Positions 1 to 6,668 of a stretch of 11,151 nucleotides of DNA are shown one piece after another (positions within the stretch are counted from its first letter, which is position 1; the number at the start of each line of letters is the position of its first letter). The position numbers and the translations under genes were made by a program. Source of the DNA: Candidatus Iainarchaeum sp. Its GTDB lineage: Archaea > Iainarchaeota > Iainarchaeia > Iainarchaeales > GCA-2688035. A model generated the notes under the pieces. That model was not told the origin of the DNA, searched no databases, and worked only from the letters and a program-made list of their open reading frames with translations. The stretch spans positions 1-11,151 of the forward strand of contig JAFCFG010000061.1 of the NCBI GenBank assembly GCA_017608725.1, written 5' to 3'.

Positions 1-820
1 GCTCTACTACCACTACGCTTTTTCCTTCCTCTGCCAGGCCTCTGATAAATGCCCCAACCTTCATCCTCTGCTTTATGTCAAGGTAACTGCTTGGCTCATC
101 AAAGAAGTATAAGTCCGCTTCTTTCAAAGCTGCTGCTGCAATAGCTGTCTTCTGCAATTCGCCCCCAGATAAATCGGAGAGCTTTTGTTGCATTATCTGC
201 TCTATTTCCAATTGCTTTGCTGTTTTCTCCAAGCTTTTTCTTCCGTCAACCCTCTTTAACAAATCTTCAACCTTTCCTTTCACCACTTTCGGCAATTTGT
301 CAATTGCCTGCGGCTTCACACTTGCCCTTTGCTTTCCAGCTGCAAGCTTTTCAAAGAATTGCTGTTCTTCCTTTCCCCTAAAGAATTGAATGACCTTTTC
401 CCAGCTGGCCTCTTCCTTTAGCTGCCCCAGATTTGGCACTAATTCAGCGCTCAATATTTTTAGGGCAGTGGTTTTTCCAATTCCGTTACTCCCGACCAGC
501 CCAACCACTTGGCCAGGCCTTGGCAATGGCAGCCTATGCAGCCTAAACAGGTTTGGGCCAAAGCTGTGGATTGGCTGTTTTAGGTCAATTGCAAGGTTAA
601 CTATGCTGATTGCTCCAAAGGGGCATTTCTTCTCGCAGATAAGGCAGCCAATGCACAGTTCCTCATTTATGCCTGGCTTTTCCTCTTCCTGGTGTACAAT
701 GCATTCCTTGCCTGTTCTGTTGACTGGGCAAGCCTGCTCGCAAAGCCAGTTTCCACACTTTTTGGGATTGCATTTATCGTAATCAATCACTGCAATCCTC
801 TGCCTGGTATCCTTTTTCAT
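1..820 (-). CDS. rli1: ABCE1/Rli1 ribosome-recycling ATPase (N-terminal 273 residues, runs off left edge)
   Basis: This is the archaeal homologue of ABCE1 (RNase L inhibitor), the iron-sulfur ABC ATPase that splits ribosomal subunits after termination. It acts in the cytoplasm with aRF1/aPelota. The visible part starts with a two-cluster ferredoxin domain: C17, C22, C27, C31 and then C56, C59, C62, C66 (the CIGCLICEKKCP pattern). The first nucleotide-binding domain follows, with Walker A GSNGIGKTT, ABC signature LSGGELQ and Walker B LYFFDEPSSYLD. Known family members are about 590 residues with a second ABC domain; here the second half lies beyond base 1. The ATG at 820 is chosen because it gives the family's usual short lead before the first cluster. 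No Shine-Dalgarno precedes it and a TATA-like box lies about 30 bp upstream, so the mRNA is probably leaderless. All key motifs seen are intact. Identification is very secure. Confidence 0.97.
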   Translation of the reverse strand, partial: MKKDTRQRIAVIDYDKCNPKKCGNWLCEQACPVNRTGKECIVHQEEEKPGINEELCIGCLICEKKCPFGAISIVNLAIDLKQPIHSFGPNLFRLHRLPLPRPGQVVGLVGSNGIGKTTALKILSAELVPNLGQLKEEASWEKVIQFFRGKEEQQFFEKLAAGKQRASVKPQAIDKLPKVVKGKVEDLLKRVDGRKSLEKTAKQLEIEQIMQQKLSDLSGGELQKTAIAAAALKEADLYFFDEPSSYLDIKQRMKVGAFIRGLAEEGKSVVVVE

Positions 821-844
821 GGTAAAAATAAAGAGAAAGGAAAA

Positions 845-855
845 CTTAATAAAAA
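845..855 (-). promoter_or_regulatory. Probable TATA box for rli1
   Basis: On the minus strand the A/T-only core TTTTTATTAAG is centred about 30 bp upstream of the rli1 ATG. That is where an archaeal TATA box would sit for a transcript starting at or just before the start codon. The absence of a ribosome-binding site agrees with a leaderless mRNA. The surrounding sequence is generally A/T-rich, so the exact box is uncertain. Confidence 0.4.
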
Positions 856-903
856 CCGTTTAAAAAAGGGAAATTGCAGGGCAGCCAATAAAACCAGTTT
901 TTT

Positions 904-917
904 AAAAAAAGAAAAAA
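904..917 (-). terminator. T-rich terminator tract after the DUF4139 gene
   Basis: About 17 bp past the stop codon of the DUF4139 gene the minus-strand RNA would read six U, one C and seven U, with no stable hairpin before it. Archaeal RNA polymerase commonly terminates at such U tracts. It lies between the DUF4139 stop and the rli1 promoter, separating the two transcripts. Confidence 0.4.
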
Positions 918-933
918 GTAGGGCACTGCTTTT

Positions 934-2448
934 TTACCAGTAATAGCGGTGCTCTACTGTGTAAGTAACTGTTTTGCTTCCGTTTGCGGGAACTGTTACA
1001 ACGAATTCAATTGTGCTGCTGCTTTTCTTTTCGTATGGGTCTGAATTTGCTGTTATTGTCCAGCTTGAGCCAACGTATTCATGCACTATGATGTCAACCG
1101 GCGTGTCCTTGTGGTTCCTCAGCTCTATCTCGTAACTGTGCCTATAGCGCCCCTTGCTTATGTTTGTTGACTCGGTTTGCGTTCTTTCTCCAACAACATC
1201 AAATGCATTACCAAGGTAGAGGTTTACCTCTTCGTCCTTTGATGTGTGGTCAATCAGGTCCTCGCCAACAAACTGCAGCTGGCCTTCGCTGTCTGCTTTG
1301 TATACTCGGACTTTTCCCTTTGGCAATGGCAAGCCCATTCCCTGGCCTTCGCTGTTCTTGAAATTCAGCCTTGTCTGGACTTTTGTGCCCTGCCTTGCCC
1401 CGTCGTAGTAGAAGACTTTTTTCACTGGCACGTTCTCCGATGCAAGCAATGATACCTGTTTTATTTCGTTGTTCATTACATCTGTTTTCCTTGTCAGCGT
1501 GTACATGTGGTATTCAAACAGCCCTTCTTCCACAAACTGTTCTACAGCAGGTGCTTCAGGAACCATCCTATACTTGTATTCTTCCGCGTACCTGCCTTCA
1601 TATACCCTGTGGACGTCTCCTGCAACCAGCTTCAATTTTGTGTCAGGGTAGCTGGTACCGCTTTGGTTGTTGATGCTGACCCAGCCCTTGAAGTCCATTC
1701 TTGTGTCATCTGCATTTACCTTTGCAATGTACTCTGCGTGCCATTTTACATCATCTGTCAAGTATGTTGTCTGGGTTTGCCTTTCCCCTTCAGCACTAGA
1801 GTAAAGCTTCCAAATAAGAGTTGGCTTTACCCAGAGGTTTTCCGGCAGCTTTGGGAAAATAATTTTGCTTGGGTTTATGGAAACAACCCCTTCATTGGTT
1901 TGCAGCAGTATTCCGTCGCTGTGGCTCAGCAAGGTTCCAGTATACTCTTTGAAGTCTTCGCCTTCTTTCACTGAAACAGTTATCTGCCTGTCCAGGTATT
2001 TTTCAAGCAGCTTGCTTCTTGAAACAAGGTCGTATTCGTAGTTTTGCTCTACAACAAATGTGTCTGGGTACTGCATGTCTTGGAAGAAAACACTGGTTGG
2101 GTCGATTTTTGCCGCAACGTCCTTGTACTTTACCAGGTTTATGCCTTCCTTTAGAAAGAGGTTTCTAATCTCTTTCACTAAGGCAAAGTTTTGGTTGTAG
2201 ATTGTAAGCTCTGTTCCTGCTTTTTGTTCGCTGCTTTCTTCAGCTGCGAATTTTGCAACAACTGCCTCCGGCTTTTCAGCTGAAACAATGTGGGCAATTT
2301 TTTTTATGTTGACGTTTGGCATGTCAACCCTTCTGCCCCCTTCCCCAGTTTCGTCCAAGGGCATAATTCCCAGGAAAACCACTGCCAGTGCAAGCATTGC
2401 AAGAATCACAGCCCCAGAGATATATAGAGATTTATTCAATGAAATCAC
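934..2448 (-). CDS. Membrane-anchored or exported DUF4139 domain protein
   Basis: The 504-residue product has one hydrophobic segment near residues 10-29, which can serve as signal peptide or anchor. A long polar, beta-rich region follows and ends in RYYW. From about residue 80, LTIYNQNFALVKEIRNLFL and the following VKYKDVAAKIDPTSVFFQD are typical of the start of DUF4139 proteins. The C-terminal part (YEIELRNHKD, then TVPANGSKTVTYTVEHRY) matches the usual beta-sandwich end of that family. The biochemical role of DUF4139 is not established; the protein probably sits outside the membrane. No cysteines are present, unlike the pilin-like proteins nearby. The GTG at 2448 gives the longest frame. 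A TTG three codons inside (2439) is an alternative, because GGTGAT lies four bases before it. The gene is divergent from the synthetase-like gene and followed by a T tract, so it is probably monocistronic. Confidence 0.82.
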   Translation of the reverse strand: MISLNKSLYISGAVILAMLALAVVFLGIMPLDETGEGGRRVDMPNVNIKKIAHIVSAEKPEAVVAKFAAEESSEQKAGTELTIYNQNFALVKEIRNLFLKEGINLVKYKDVAAKIDPTSVFFQDMQYPDTFVVEQNYEYDLVSRSKLLEKYLDRQITVSVKEGEDFKEYTGTLLSHSDGILLQTNEGVVSINPSKIIFPKLPENLWVKPTLIWKLYSSAEGERQTQTTYLTDDVKWHAEYIAKVNADDTRMDFKGWVSINNQSGTSYPDTKLKLVAGDVHRVYEGRYAEEYKYRMVPEAPAVEQFVEEGLFEYHMYTLTRKTDVMNNEIKQVSLLASENVPVKKVFYYDGARQGTKVQTRLNFKNSEGQGMGLPLPKGKVRVYKADSEGQLQFVGEDLIDHTSKDEEVNLYLGNAFDVVGERTQTESTNISKGRYRHSYEIELRNHKDTPVDIIVHEYVGSSWTITANSDPYEKKSSSTIEFVVTVPANGSKTVTYTVEHRYYW

Positions 2449-2535
2449 CGGAAGATAATTGGTTTAAGTGCTATTTAATTATTTTGGTTTTTTTAGGGCC
2501 TTTGTTTTTAACTCTTTTCCACCAGATTTGCTTCC
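2449..2535. promoter_or_regulatory. Divergent promoter region between the DUF4139 and synthetase-like genes
   Basis: This 87-bp gap feeds two divergent genes. For the minus-strand gene, AATTAAATAG (2471-2480) lies about 27-30 bp before the GTG at 2448, the right place for a TATA box with a nearly leaderless transcript. For the plus-strand gene, GTTTTTAAC (around 2504-2512) lies about 30 bp before the ATG at 2536, and no ribosome-binding site is seen in the last 15 bases. Both boxes are judged from position and A/T content only. Confidence 0.4.
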
Positions 2536-3315
2536 ATGCTCTCCAACAATTTGAAGCAAAGCTTTCAGGAAGCAATTGAAGACAGTTGCAGGGGCCTAAG
2601 AAAGGCAGCTGTTTTGTGCAGCGGCGGAGTTGACTCTGCCCTAATAGCAAAAGCAGTTTCCCAGAAAGTGCCAAAAACAGAGTTGTTTGCAGGAGGCCTG
2701 CCGGAGAGCAGTGCTTTGGCCAGTGCAGAAAATGCAGCAGAAAAACTGCAGTTGCCCATTGCAAAGGCCATTCTATCAGAGGCCAAATTGCGCAAAGCCC
2801 TGCCATTAATTAAAAAGATAACCAAAACAGATTCTTCCATGCAGCTGCAAATCGCATTGCCGCTTTACTTCGCATTGAAAGCAGCAAAGAAAGCTGGCTT
2901 CAAACATGTTTTCACTGGCACGGGGGCAGATGAGCTGTTTCTCGGCTATGATTATTTCAGGAGGGAATTCAACAAAAGGAATTCCGGGGCAATAAAAAAG
3001 CTGCAGGGTAAAAAGCTCGCTGCCTTCTGGGAAAACGATTTCAAGAGAGACAGGGCAATTGCAAAAGCCCTTGAAATGCAGTTGCATGCCCCCTTTCTAT
3101 TTCCCAAATTCCTGCAGCTATGCCTTTCTTTGCCAGTAAAGCAAAACCTTAGGGGCAAAAACGATTTTCTACGCAAACATGCCCTAAGGGAACTTGCATT
3201 GCACTATGGCATTCCAAAGGAAATTGCTTTGAAGAGAAAAAAAGCAGCCCAGTACGACAGCGGCGTCAGCAAGCTTGTTAAAAAGCTGCTTAAGTGCCGC
3301 AGCCCCTCCCTATAA
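2536..3315 (+). CDS. Stand-alone asparagine-synthetase-type ATP pyrophosphatase domain protein
   Basis: The 259-residue protein matches only the C-terminal synthetase domain of AsnB. The PP-loop SGGVDS is at residues 29-34, the FTGTGADELFLGY block at 126-138 corresponds to the family's G-E/T-G-(A/S)-D-E-(L/V)-F-x-G-Y motif, and the C-terminal RKHALRELA...RKKAAQYDSGV region matches the end of the domain. Full AsnB proteins carry an N-terminal Ntn glutaminase domain of about 200 residues beginning with a catalytic Cys2; it is absent here. The protein should adenylate a carboxylate (aspartate in the family prototype) and amidate it with free ammonia or another amine; the true substrate is unknown. 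It is the only plus-strand gene and its last 26 bases overlap the 3' end of the convergent pilin-like gene. The ATG at 2536 leaves about 28 residues before the PP-loop. It could be a non-asparagine ligase of the same fold. Confidence 0.85.
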   Translation: MLSNNLKQSFQEAIEDSCRGLRKAAVLCSGGVDSALIAKAVSQKVPKTELFAGGLPESSALASAENAAEKLQLPIAKAILSEAKLRKALPLIKKITKTDSSMQLQIALPLYFALKAAKKAGFKHVFTGTGADELFLGYDYFRREFNKRNSGAIKKLQGKKLAAFWENDFKRDRAIAKALEMQLHAPFLFPKFLQLCLSLPVKQNLRGKNDFLRKHALRELALHYGIPKEIALKRKKAAQYDSGVSKLVKKLLKCRSPSL

Positions 3316-3820
3316 TAGTGTCAACCTCGCACAGCCCTGAATCCCTGTCCTTAACATCAACTAAACAGCCAGAACCGGTATTGTCATAGTACGCCCTTTT
3401 CCTAAACTCAATTCCATTTTTTTTGTATTGCACTTTGGTGCCCTCTGCTGTTTTGCTGCACTGTATGTCAACAGTGATTGTTATATTGTCTGGATTATTT
3501 CCGCTTGCATCACTGTTTTCGGCAGTACAATGTTGAAGCCCTGCATCTTTCAGTGTATCATTGAAATAGGTTGTTAGTATTCTGTCAACGTCATCACTTG
3601 CATAACCACAGTCAGAGGCTGCGTCAGCAACTGCATCGCTTGCGCTCTTGTCAAGCAGATATCTGGCCATCTGCCAGTCCCTTTTTATGTTAATTATGGT
3701 TTTTGCCTGCCTTTGGCCTGCCTCTGCCTGCAGCACTGCGCTTGAATTGAATGAAACAGAAACAAGTATAACTACTGCAATCAGTGCAATTGAGCCGCTG
3801 TAGGCTGCTTTTCTGTTCAT
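3290..3820 (-). CDS. Secreted cysteine-rich pilin-like protein (last gene of four-gene cluster)
   Basis: The 176-residue product has an N-terminal hydrophobic helix at about residues 8-29 (SGSIALIAVVILVSVSF), then a soluble domain with six cysteines, several of them in the last third (GCLVDV, LCEVD, GCGT). It lacks the G|Q-x-S-x-E leader of class III prepilins, so its processing is unclear. Its place, size and single N-terminal helix suggest a minor-pilin-like component of the same assembly. The ATG at 3820 overlaps the stop of the upstream gene as ATGA, pointing to translational coupling. Its 3' end overlaps the convergent synthetase-like gene by 26 bp. I do not recognise a named family; the even cysteine number fits disulfides in an extracytoplasmic domain. 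Confidence 0.72.
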   Translation of the reverse strand: MNRKAAYSGSIALIAVVILVSVSFNSSAVLQAEAGQRQAKTIINIKRDWQMARYLLDKSASDAVADAASDCGYASDDVDRILTTYFNDTLKDAGLQHCTAENSDASGNNPDNITITVDIQCSKTAEGTKVQYKKNGIEFRKRAYYDNTGSGCLVDVKDRDSGLCEVDTIIGRGCGT

Positions 3821-4125
3821 GCTTCCTCACAAAAAACAATTTTGATTACAGGCTCTCTATTCTCTAAGTTATTGCCAGTAGCATCTTCCATCAACTCGTA
3901 GAAAACTCCGCATTCACCGTAATCCGCACCACTATCAATACTTTCTGATGCGCTGTTGCCCAGATAGAAGGCTGTAATTGCCCTGTCCTCTGCCTGCTGC
4001 CTCAAAGCAGCTGACACATCTTCCCTTTCTGTTATGGAAGCAGGCTGCATTGTGATAACAGCTCCCGCCATCATCACCAATATCAGTGCGAGCACTGCAT
4101 CAAGGCTGAAAATAAACCCCTTCAT
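3817..4125 (-). CDS. Pilin-like protein with variant leader (KGFIFSLDA)
   Basis: I place the start at the ATG at 4125, which overlaps the upstream stop as ATGA and gives a short leader MKGFIFSLDAVLAL like those of the neighbours. A GTG at 4134 would add only three residues. The product is 102 residues: a hydrophobic helix at about 4-26, then a small acidic domain with two cysteines (GECGV, VFCEE). The pattern glycine, four residues, then leucine and aspartate resembles archaeal prepilin leaders, with the acidic residue one place later than in class III. This is probably a minor pilin or pseudopilin, anchored in or processed at the cytoplasmic membrane. It sits third in a four-gene transcription unit with its stop overlapping the next ATG. 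No known family name applies. Confidence 0.72.
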   Translation of the reverse strand: MKGFIFSLDAVLALILVMMAGAVITMQPASITEREDVSAALRQQAEDRAITAFYLGNSASESIDSGADYGECGVFYELMEDATGNNLENREPVIKIVFCEEA

Positions 4126-4589
4126 GTTCTCCACACCCTTACGCTTATTTCAATTGCTCCTCCTGATGTAAAATTGCCTGTTTCAAAGTCATGTTTTCCT
4201 ATGCTGCCCTGGTTTGTTACAACCAGCCTTTTTGCCTCATAGTAGTCTCCTTCCCTGTATGTTCCACAATCTAAGTTTATTGTATCGCTGCAGATCTGGT
4301 AGCCGTAGCCGCTGCCTGGGAACAGTTGCCTCAATTCCTCTTCTGACGTTTTTGAGTTCACGCAGTTAACCAAATGTTCGCCTGTTTCCTTAACTCTGCA
4401 TGCTGTATCATTGCTTGCAACAAGCAAGTCTGCGGCTGTTTCCGCCACCTGCTTCAGTTCGTTGTAAAGCTGTTCTTCTTTTTGGCTGTAGGCGTTTACT
4501 TCGGCGCTGTGAATCAGTAACCCAATTGCTGCTGTTACTGCAATCATTGAAACAAGGAAGTCAACGCTAAACAGTTGTCCTTTTAGCAT
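4122..4589 (-). CDS. Pilin-like protein with variant leader (KGQLFSVDF)
   Basis: The chosen ATG at 4589 gives MLKGQLFSVDFLVS, a prepilin-like leader; a TTG immediately upstream would add one residue. The 155-residue product has a hydrophobic helix at roughly residues 5-27, a likely coiled-coil continuation (QKEEQLYNELKQVAETAADLL) and a globular C-terminal part with four cysteines. Helix plus amphipathic extension plus beta-rich head is the type IV pilin plan. It starts four bases after the stop of the upstream pilin-like gene and overlaps the next one as ATGA. Its leader shares the shifted acidic residue (six after glycine) with the 102-residue neighbour, so the two probably form one structural class. 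Confidence 0.75.
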   Translation of the reverse strand: MLKGQLFSVDFLVSMIAVTAAIGLLIHSAEVNAYSQKEEQLYNELKQVAETAADLLVASNDTACRVKETGEHLVNCVNSKTSEEELRQLFPGSGYGYQICSDTINLDCGTYREGDYYEAKRLVVTNQGSIGKHDFETGNFTSGGAIEISVRVWRT

Positions 4590-4593
4590 CAAA

Positions 4594-5040
4594 TCAACTC
4601 ATCATAATCGTTATAATGTTCCCGCACTTGCCTGGTTCAGTATCTGAAAGTTTTGGCGCAATTGTCATTTTGCTTGGGCTTATAACTGGAACTGTTGCCT
4701 CAATTATTTCGCTTATTCCTGTTTTGCTGTTGAATAGTTCATAGCTGAGCTGTAATTCATTGCCTGAGATAATTATGTCGCAGCCTTGCTGGTTTTTTTC
4801 GCCTGGCACGGATATCTTTGGAACAGTGTATGTTATTATTGCATTGTCAGCGTCATTCAGCACATCTGAGGCGGTTATCGTTGCTGCAAGCCCTGTTCCG
4901 ATTGATTGCAGCTGTTGTTTTATGGTTGACCTTTTCTGCATTTCGATTGTGGCATCGCTTACAATAGCAATTGAGCCAAGCACAATTAAGGCTGCTACAA
5001 CCGCGAGAATGAAGTCTAGACTCATTTGGCCTTTTTGCAT
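4594..5040 (-). CDS. Class III-type prepilin-like protein (first gene of four-gene cluster)
   Basis: The 148-residue protein begins MQKGQMSLDFILAVVAAL, close to the archaeal class III signal peptide consensus G|Q-x-S-x-E with Asp in place of Glu. Archaeal class III prepilins are cut just before this Gln by an EppA-like peptidase, leaving the hydrophobic helix as the filament core. After the helix (about 8-28) comes a polar helix (EMQKRSTIKQQLQSIGTGL) and a beta-rich domain with two cysteines. It is the first gene of the cluster, with a 60-bp promoter region behind it, and it is followed at four bases by the next pilin-like gene. Presumably a secreted filament subunit or minor pilin; the exact filament type cannot be named. 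Confidence 0.8.
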   Translation of the reverse strand: MQKGQMSLDFILAVVAALIVLGSIAIVSDATIEMQKRSTIKQQLQSIGTGLAATITASDVLNDADNAIITYTVPKISVPGEKNQQGCDIIISGNELQLSYELFNSKTGISEIIEATVPVISPSKMTIAPKLSDTEPGKCGNIITIMMS

Positions 5041-5100
5041 TTCAATTAAAGAATAGGCTTTCCTTGTTTTTAATAATTAGTGTTTAATCCTGGTTAGCAG
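5041..5100 (-). promoter_or_regulatory. Promoter region of the pilin-like cluster, with a 12-bp direct repeat
   Basis: On the minus strand an A/T-rich box ATTATTAAAAA lies about 27-36 bp before the ATG at 5040, suitable for a TATA box with a short leader or none. The 12-mer ttagtgtttaat (plus strand) occurs at 5078-5089 and again at 5101-5112. The second copy spans the mutase stop codon, so the two are 23 bp apart. The repeat may be a small duplication of the mutase 3' end. Confidence 0.35.
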
Positions 5101-6612
5101 TTAGTGTTTAATTAAACTGCTGCCAGTCATTTCCCCCGGCTTTCTGATTTCCATTATTTCAAGGATGGTTGGCGCTACGTCCTTTTGGCCGCCGTTCCGC
5201 AGCTTTGCCTTTTGCAGTTCCGGGTCATTTGAGATTAGGATGAAATTAACCGGGTTTGCTGAGTGAGCCGGCTTTGCTTTGCCATTGGGATAAAGCTTTT
5301 CCTCTGCACTGCCGTGGTCTGCTGTTACAACTGCAACGTAATCATTTAGCAAGGCAGCGTTAACCACCTTTGCAGTGCATTCATCTACTACCTCTACGCA
5401 TCTGATTATTGCTTCCTTTACAGCGCTGTGGCCAACCAAATCGCAGTTTGCAAAGTTTACCAGAACAAAATCGAACTTCTTTCCTGCAATCTCCTTTACT
5501 GCTCTTGAAGCAATTTCAAAGGCAGACATCTCCGGCTTCTGGTCGTAGGATGGAACTTTTGGCGAGGGAATCAGAACCCTTTCCTCGCCTTTGTATGGTT
5601 TCTCTACCTGTGAGTTGAAGAAGTATGTAACGTGCCCGTATTTCTCTGTTTCCGCCAGCCGCAGCTGCCTCAACCCCTTTTTGCTTAGCACTTCTCCCAG
5701 GTTGTTTTTTAGTTTCTCTTCCCTGTATGCTGCAGGGCAATTGAATGTTTTATCGTAAACAGTCATTGTTGTAAACAGAACTTTTGGATGCTTTTCCCTT
5801 TTGAATTCCTTGAATGATCTGGATATGAATGCCTTTGTAAGCTGCCTTGGCCTGTCTGTCCTGAAATTGAAGAATACAATGCTGTCGTTGTCCTTTATTG
5901 GTTCAAATTTTCCTATTACGGTTGGTTGGATGTAGTAATCTGTTTTGTTTCCTCTCTCATAAGCCTGTTCAATTGCCTCAAAAACATCCCTTGCTTTGAA
6001 GCCCTTTCCCTCTGTAAGCATGGCGTATGCTTTCTGTGTTCTATCCCAGTTTGTATCCCTGTCCATTGCATAGTATCTCCCTACGATTGATGCAATTTTT
6101 CCAATTCCGAGTTTTTTCACTTTCTTTTCAATTGCCCCAGCGTATTCTTTTGCGCTTTTCTCCGGCACGTCCCTGCCATCTGCAATGAAGTGAATTGCCA
6201 CCTTTTCCAACCCATTCCTTTTTGCCATCTCCAGTAAAGCAAACAGGTGGTTTATGTGGGCATGAACACCTTCGTCACTGCACATCCCCAGCAAATGCAG
6301 CGTGCTTTTGTTTTCTTTGGCAAAGTTTATTGCCCCCAGCAACTCCCTGTTCTTAAAAAATGTGCCGCTCTCAATTGCCCTGTTTATCCTCTCATACATT
6401 CTGCCTGCTCCCATGTGCAAGTGCCCTACTTCGCTGTTTCCCTGGCTTCCTTTGGGTAAGCCAACAGCGTTTCCAGATGCCTCATTCTGGCAATGGGGGT
6501 ACTTTTTCAAGTAACTGTCAAAGTTTGGCGTGTTTGCTTGTTCAATATAGTTGCCCGGCCCAGGTGGTGCGATGCCCCAACCATCCTGTACAACCAAAAC
6601 AACTTTTTTCAT
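5101..6612 (-). CDS. gpmI: 2,3-bisphosphoglycerate-independent phosphoglycerate mutase, bacterial type
   Basis: This enzyme interconverts 3- and 2-phosphoglycerate in glycolysis and gluconeogenesis, using two divalent metals and a phosphoserine intermediate. The 503-residue length matches the GpmI family (about 510). Visible motifs in order: DGWG with metal-binding Asp10, GNSEVGH with nucleophile Ser60, ADGRDVP, GRYYAMDRD with substrate-binding Arg, NFRTDRPRQLTKAF, NCDLVGHSA and TADHGSAEE. The last two are metal-ligand blocks, with Ser where Asn is usual in DHGN. PAHSANPVNF follows near the end. Many archaea use the shorter aPGM (ApgM) instead, so the long form is worth noting. The ATG at 6612 overlaps the stop of a 19-codon reading frame as ATGA, and that frame overlaps the JAMM gene the same way. 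The JAMM gene and this one are therefore probably one transcript. Confidence 0.96.
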   Translation of the reverse strand: MKKVVLVVQDGWGIAPPGPGNYIEQANTPNFDSYLKKYPHCQNEASGNAVGLPKGSQGNSEVGHLHMGAGRMYERINRAIESGTFFKNRELLGAINFAKENKSTLHLLGMCSDEGVHAHINHLFALLEMAKRNGLEKVAIHFIADGRDVPEKSAKEYAGAIEKKVKKLGIGKIASIVGRYYAMDRDTNWDRTQKAYAMLTEGKGFKARDVFEAIEQAYERGNKTDYYIQPTVIGKFEPIKDNDSIVFFNFRTDRPRQLTKAFISRSFKEFKREKHPKVLFTTMTVYDKTFNCPAAYREEKLKNNLGEVLSKKGLRQLRLAETEKYGHVTYFFNSQVEKPYKGEERVLIPSPKVPSYDQKPEMSAFEIASRAVKEIAGKKFDFVLVNFANCDLVGHSAVKEAIIRCVEVVDECTAKVVNAALLNDYVAVVTADHGSAEEKLYPNGKAKPAHSANPVNFILISNDPELQKAKLRNGGQKDVAPTILEIMEIRKPGEMTGSSLIKH

Positions 6613-6668
6613 TCCACCGCTTCCATTGCAATCCGTTTTTTTAATTCTTTTTTCAATATTTTTTTCAT
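6609..6668 (-). CDS. 19-residue basic micro-ORF linking the JAMM and mutase genes
   Basis: An ATG at 6668 overlaps the JAMM stop as ATGA and opens MKKILKKELKKRIAMEAVE. Its stop at 6609-6611 overlaps the mutase ATG, again as ATGA. The frame fills the whole 52-bp gap. Both ends sit in the same 15-bp direct repeat (6604-6618 and 6660-6674; ggtggaatgaaaaaa on the coding strand), so either a GGTG ribosome-binding site was duplicated or the coincidence comes from A-rich sequence. The peptide is strongly basic, with no family. It may be a coupling or leader ORF that hands ribosomes from the JAMM gene to gpmI. It could also be a chance open frame. Confidence 0.3.
   Translation of the reverse strand: MKKILKKELKKRIAMEAVE

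Noticed and set aside
390..943. Plus-strand open frames across the rli1 region
   Set aside because: They lie opposite a clearly conserved ABCE1 sequence with all motifs intact and have no recognisable domain.
1164..1974. Several plus-strand open frames opposite the DUF4139 gene
   Set aside because: They overlap one another and the conserved minus-strand protein; composition is shadow-like, with no start signals.
5078..5112. 12-bp direct repeat with 23-bp period at the mutase 3' end as a regulatory iteron
   Set aside because: Only two copies exist and one overlaps the mutase stop codon; a local duplication is simpler.
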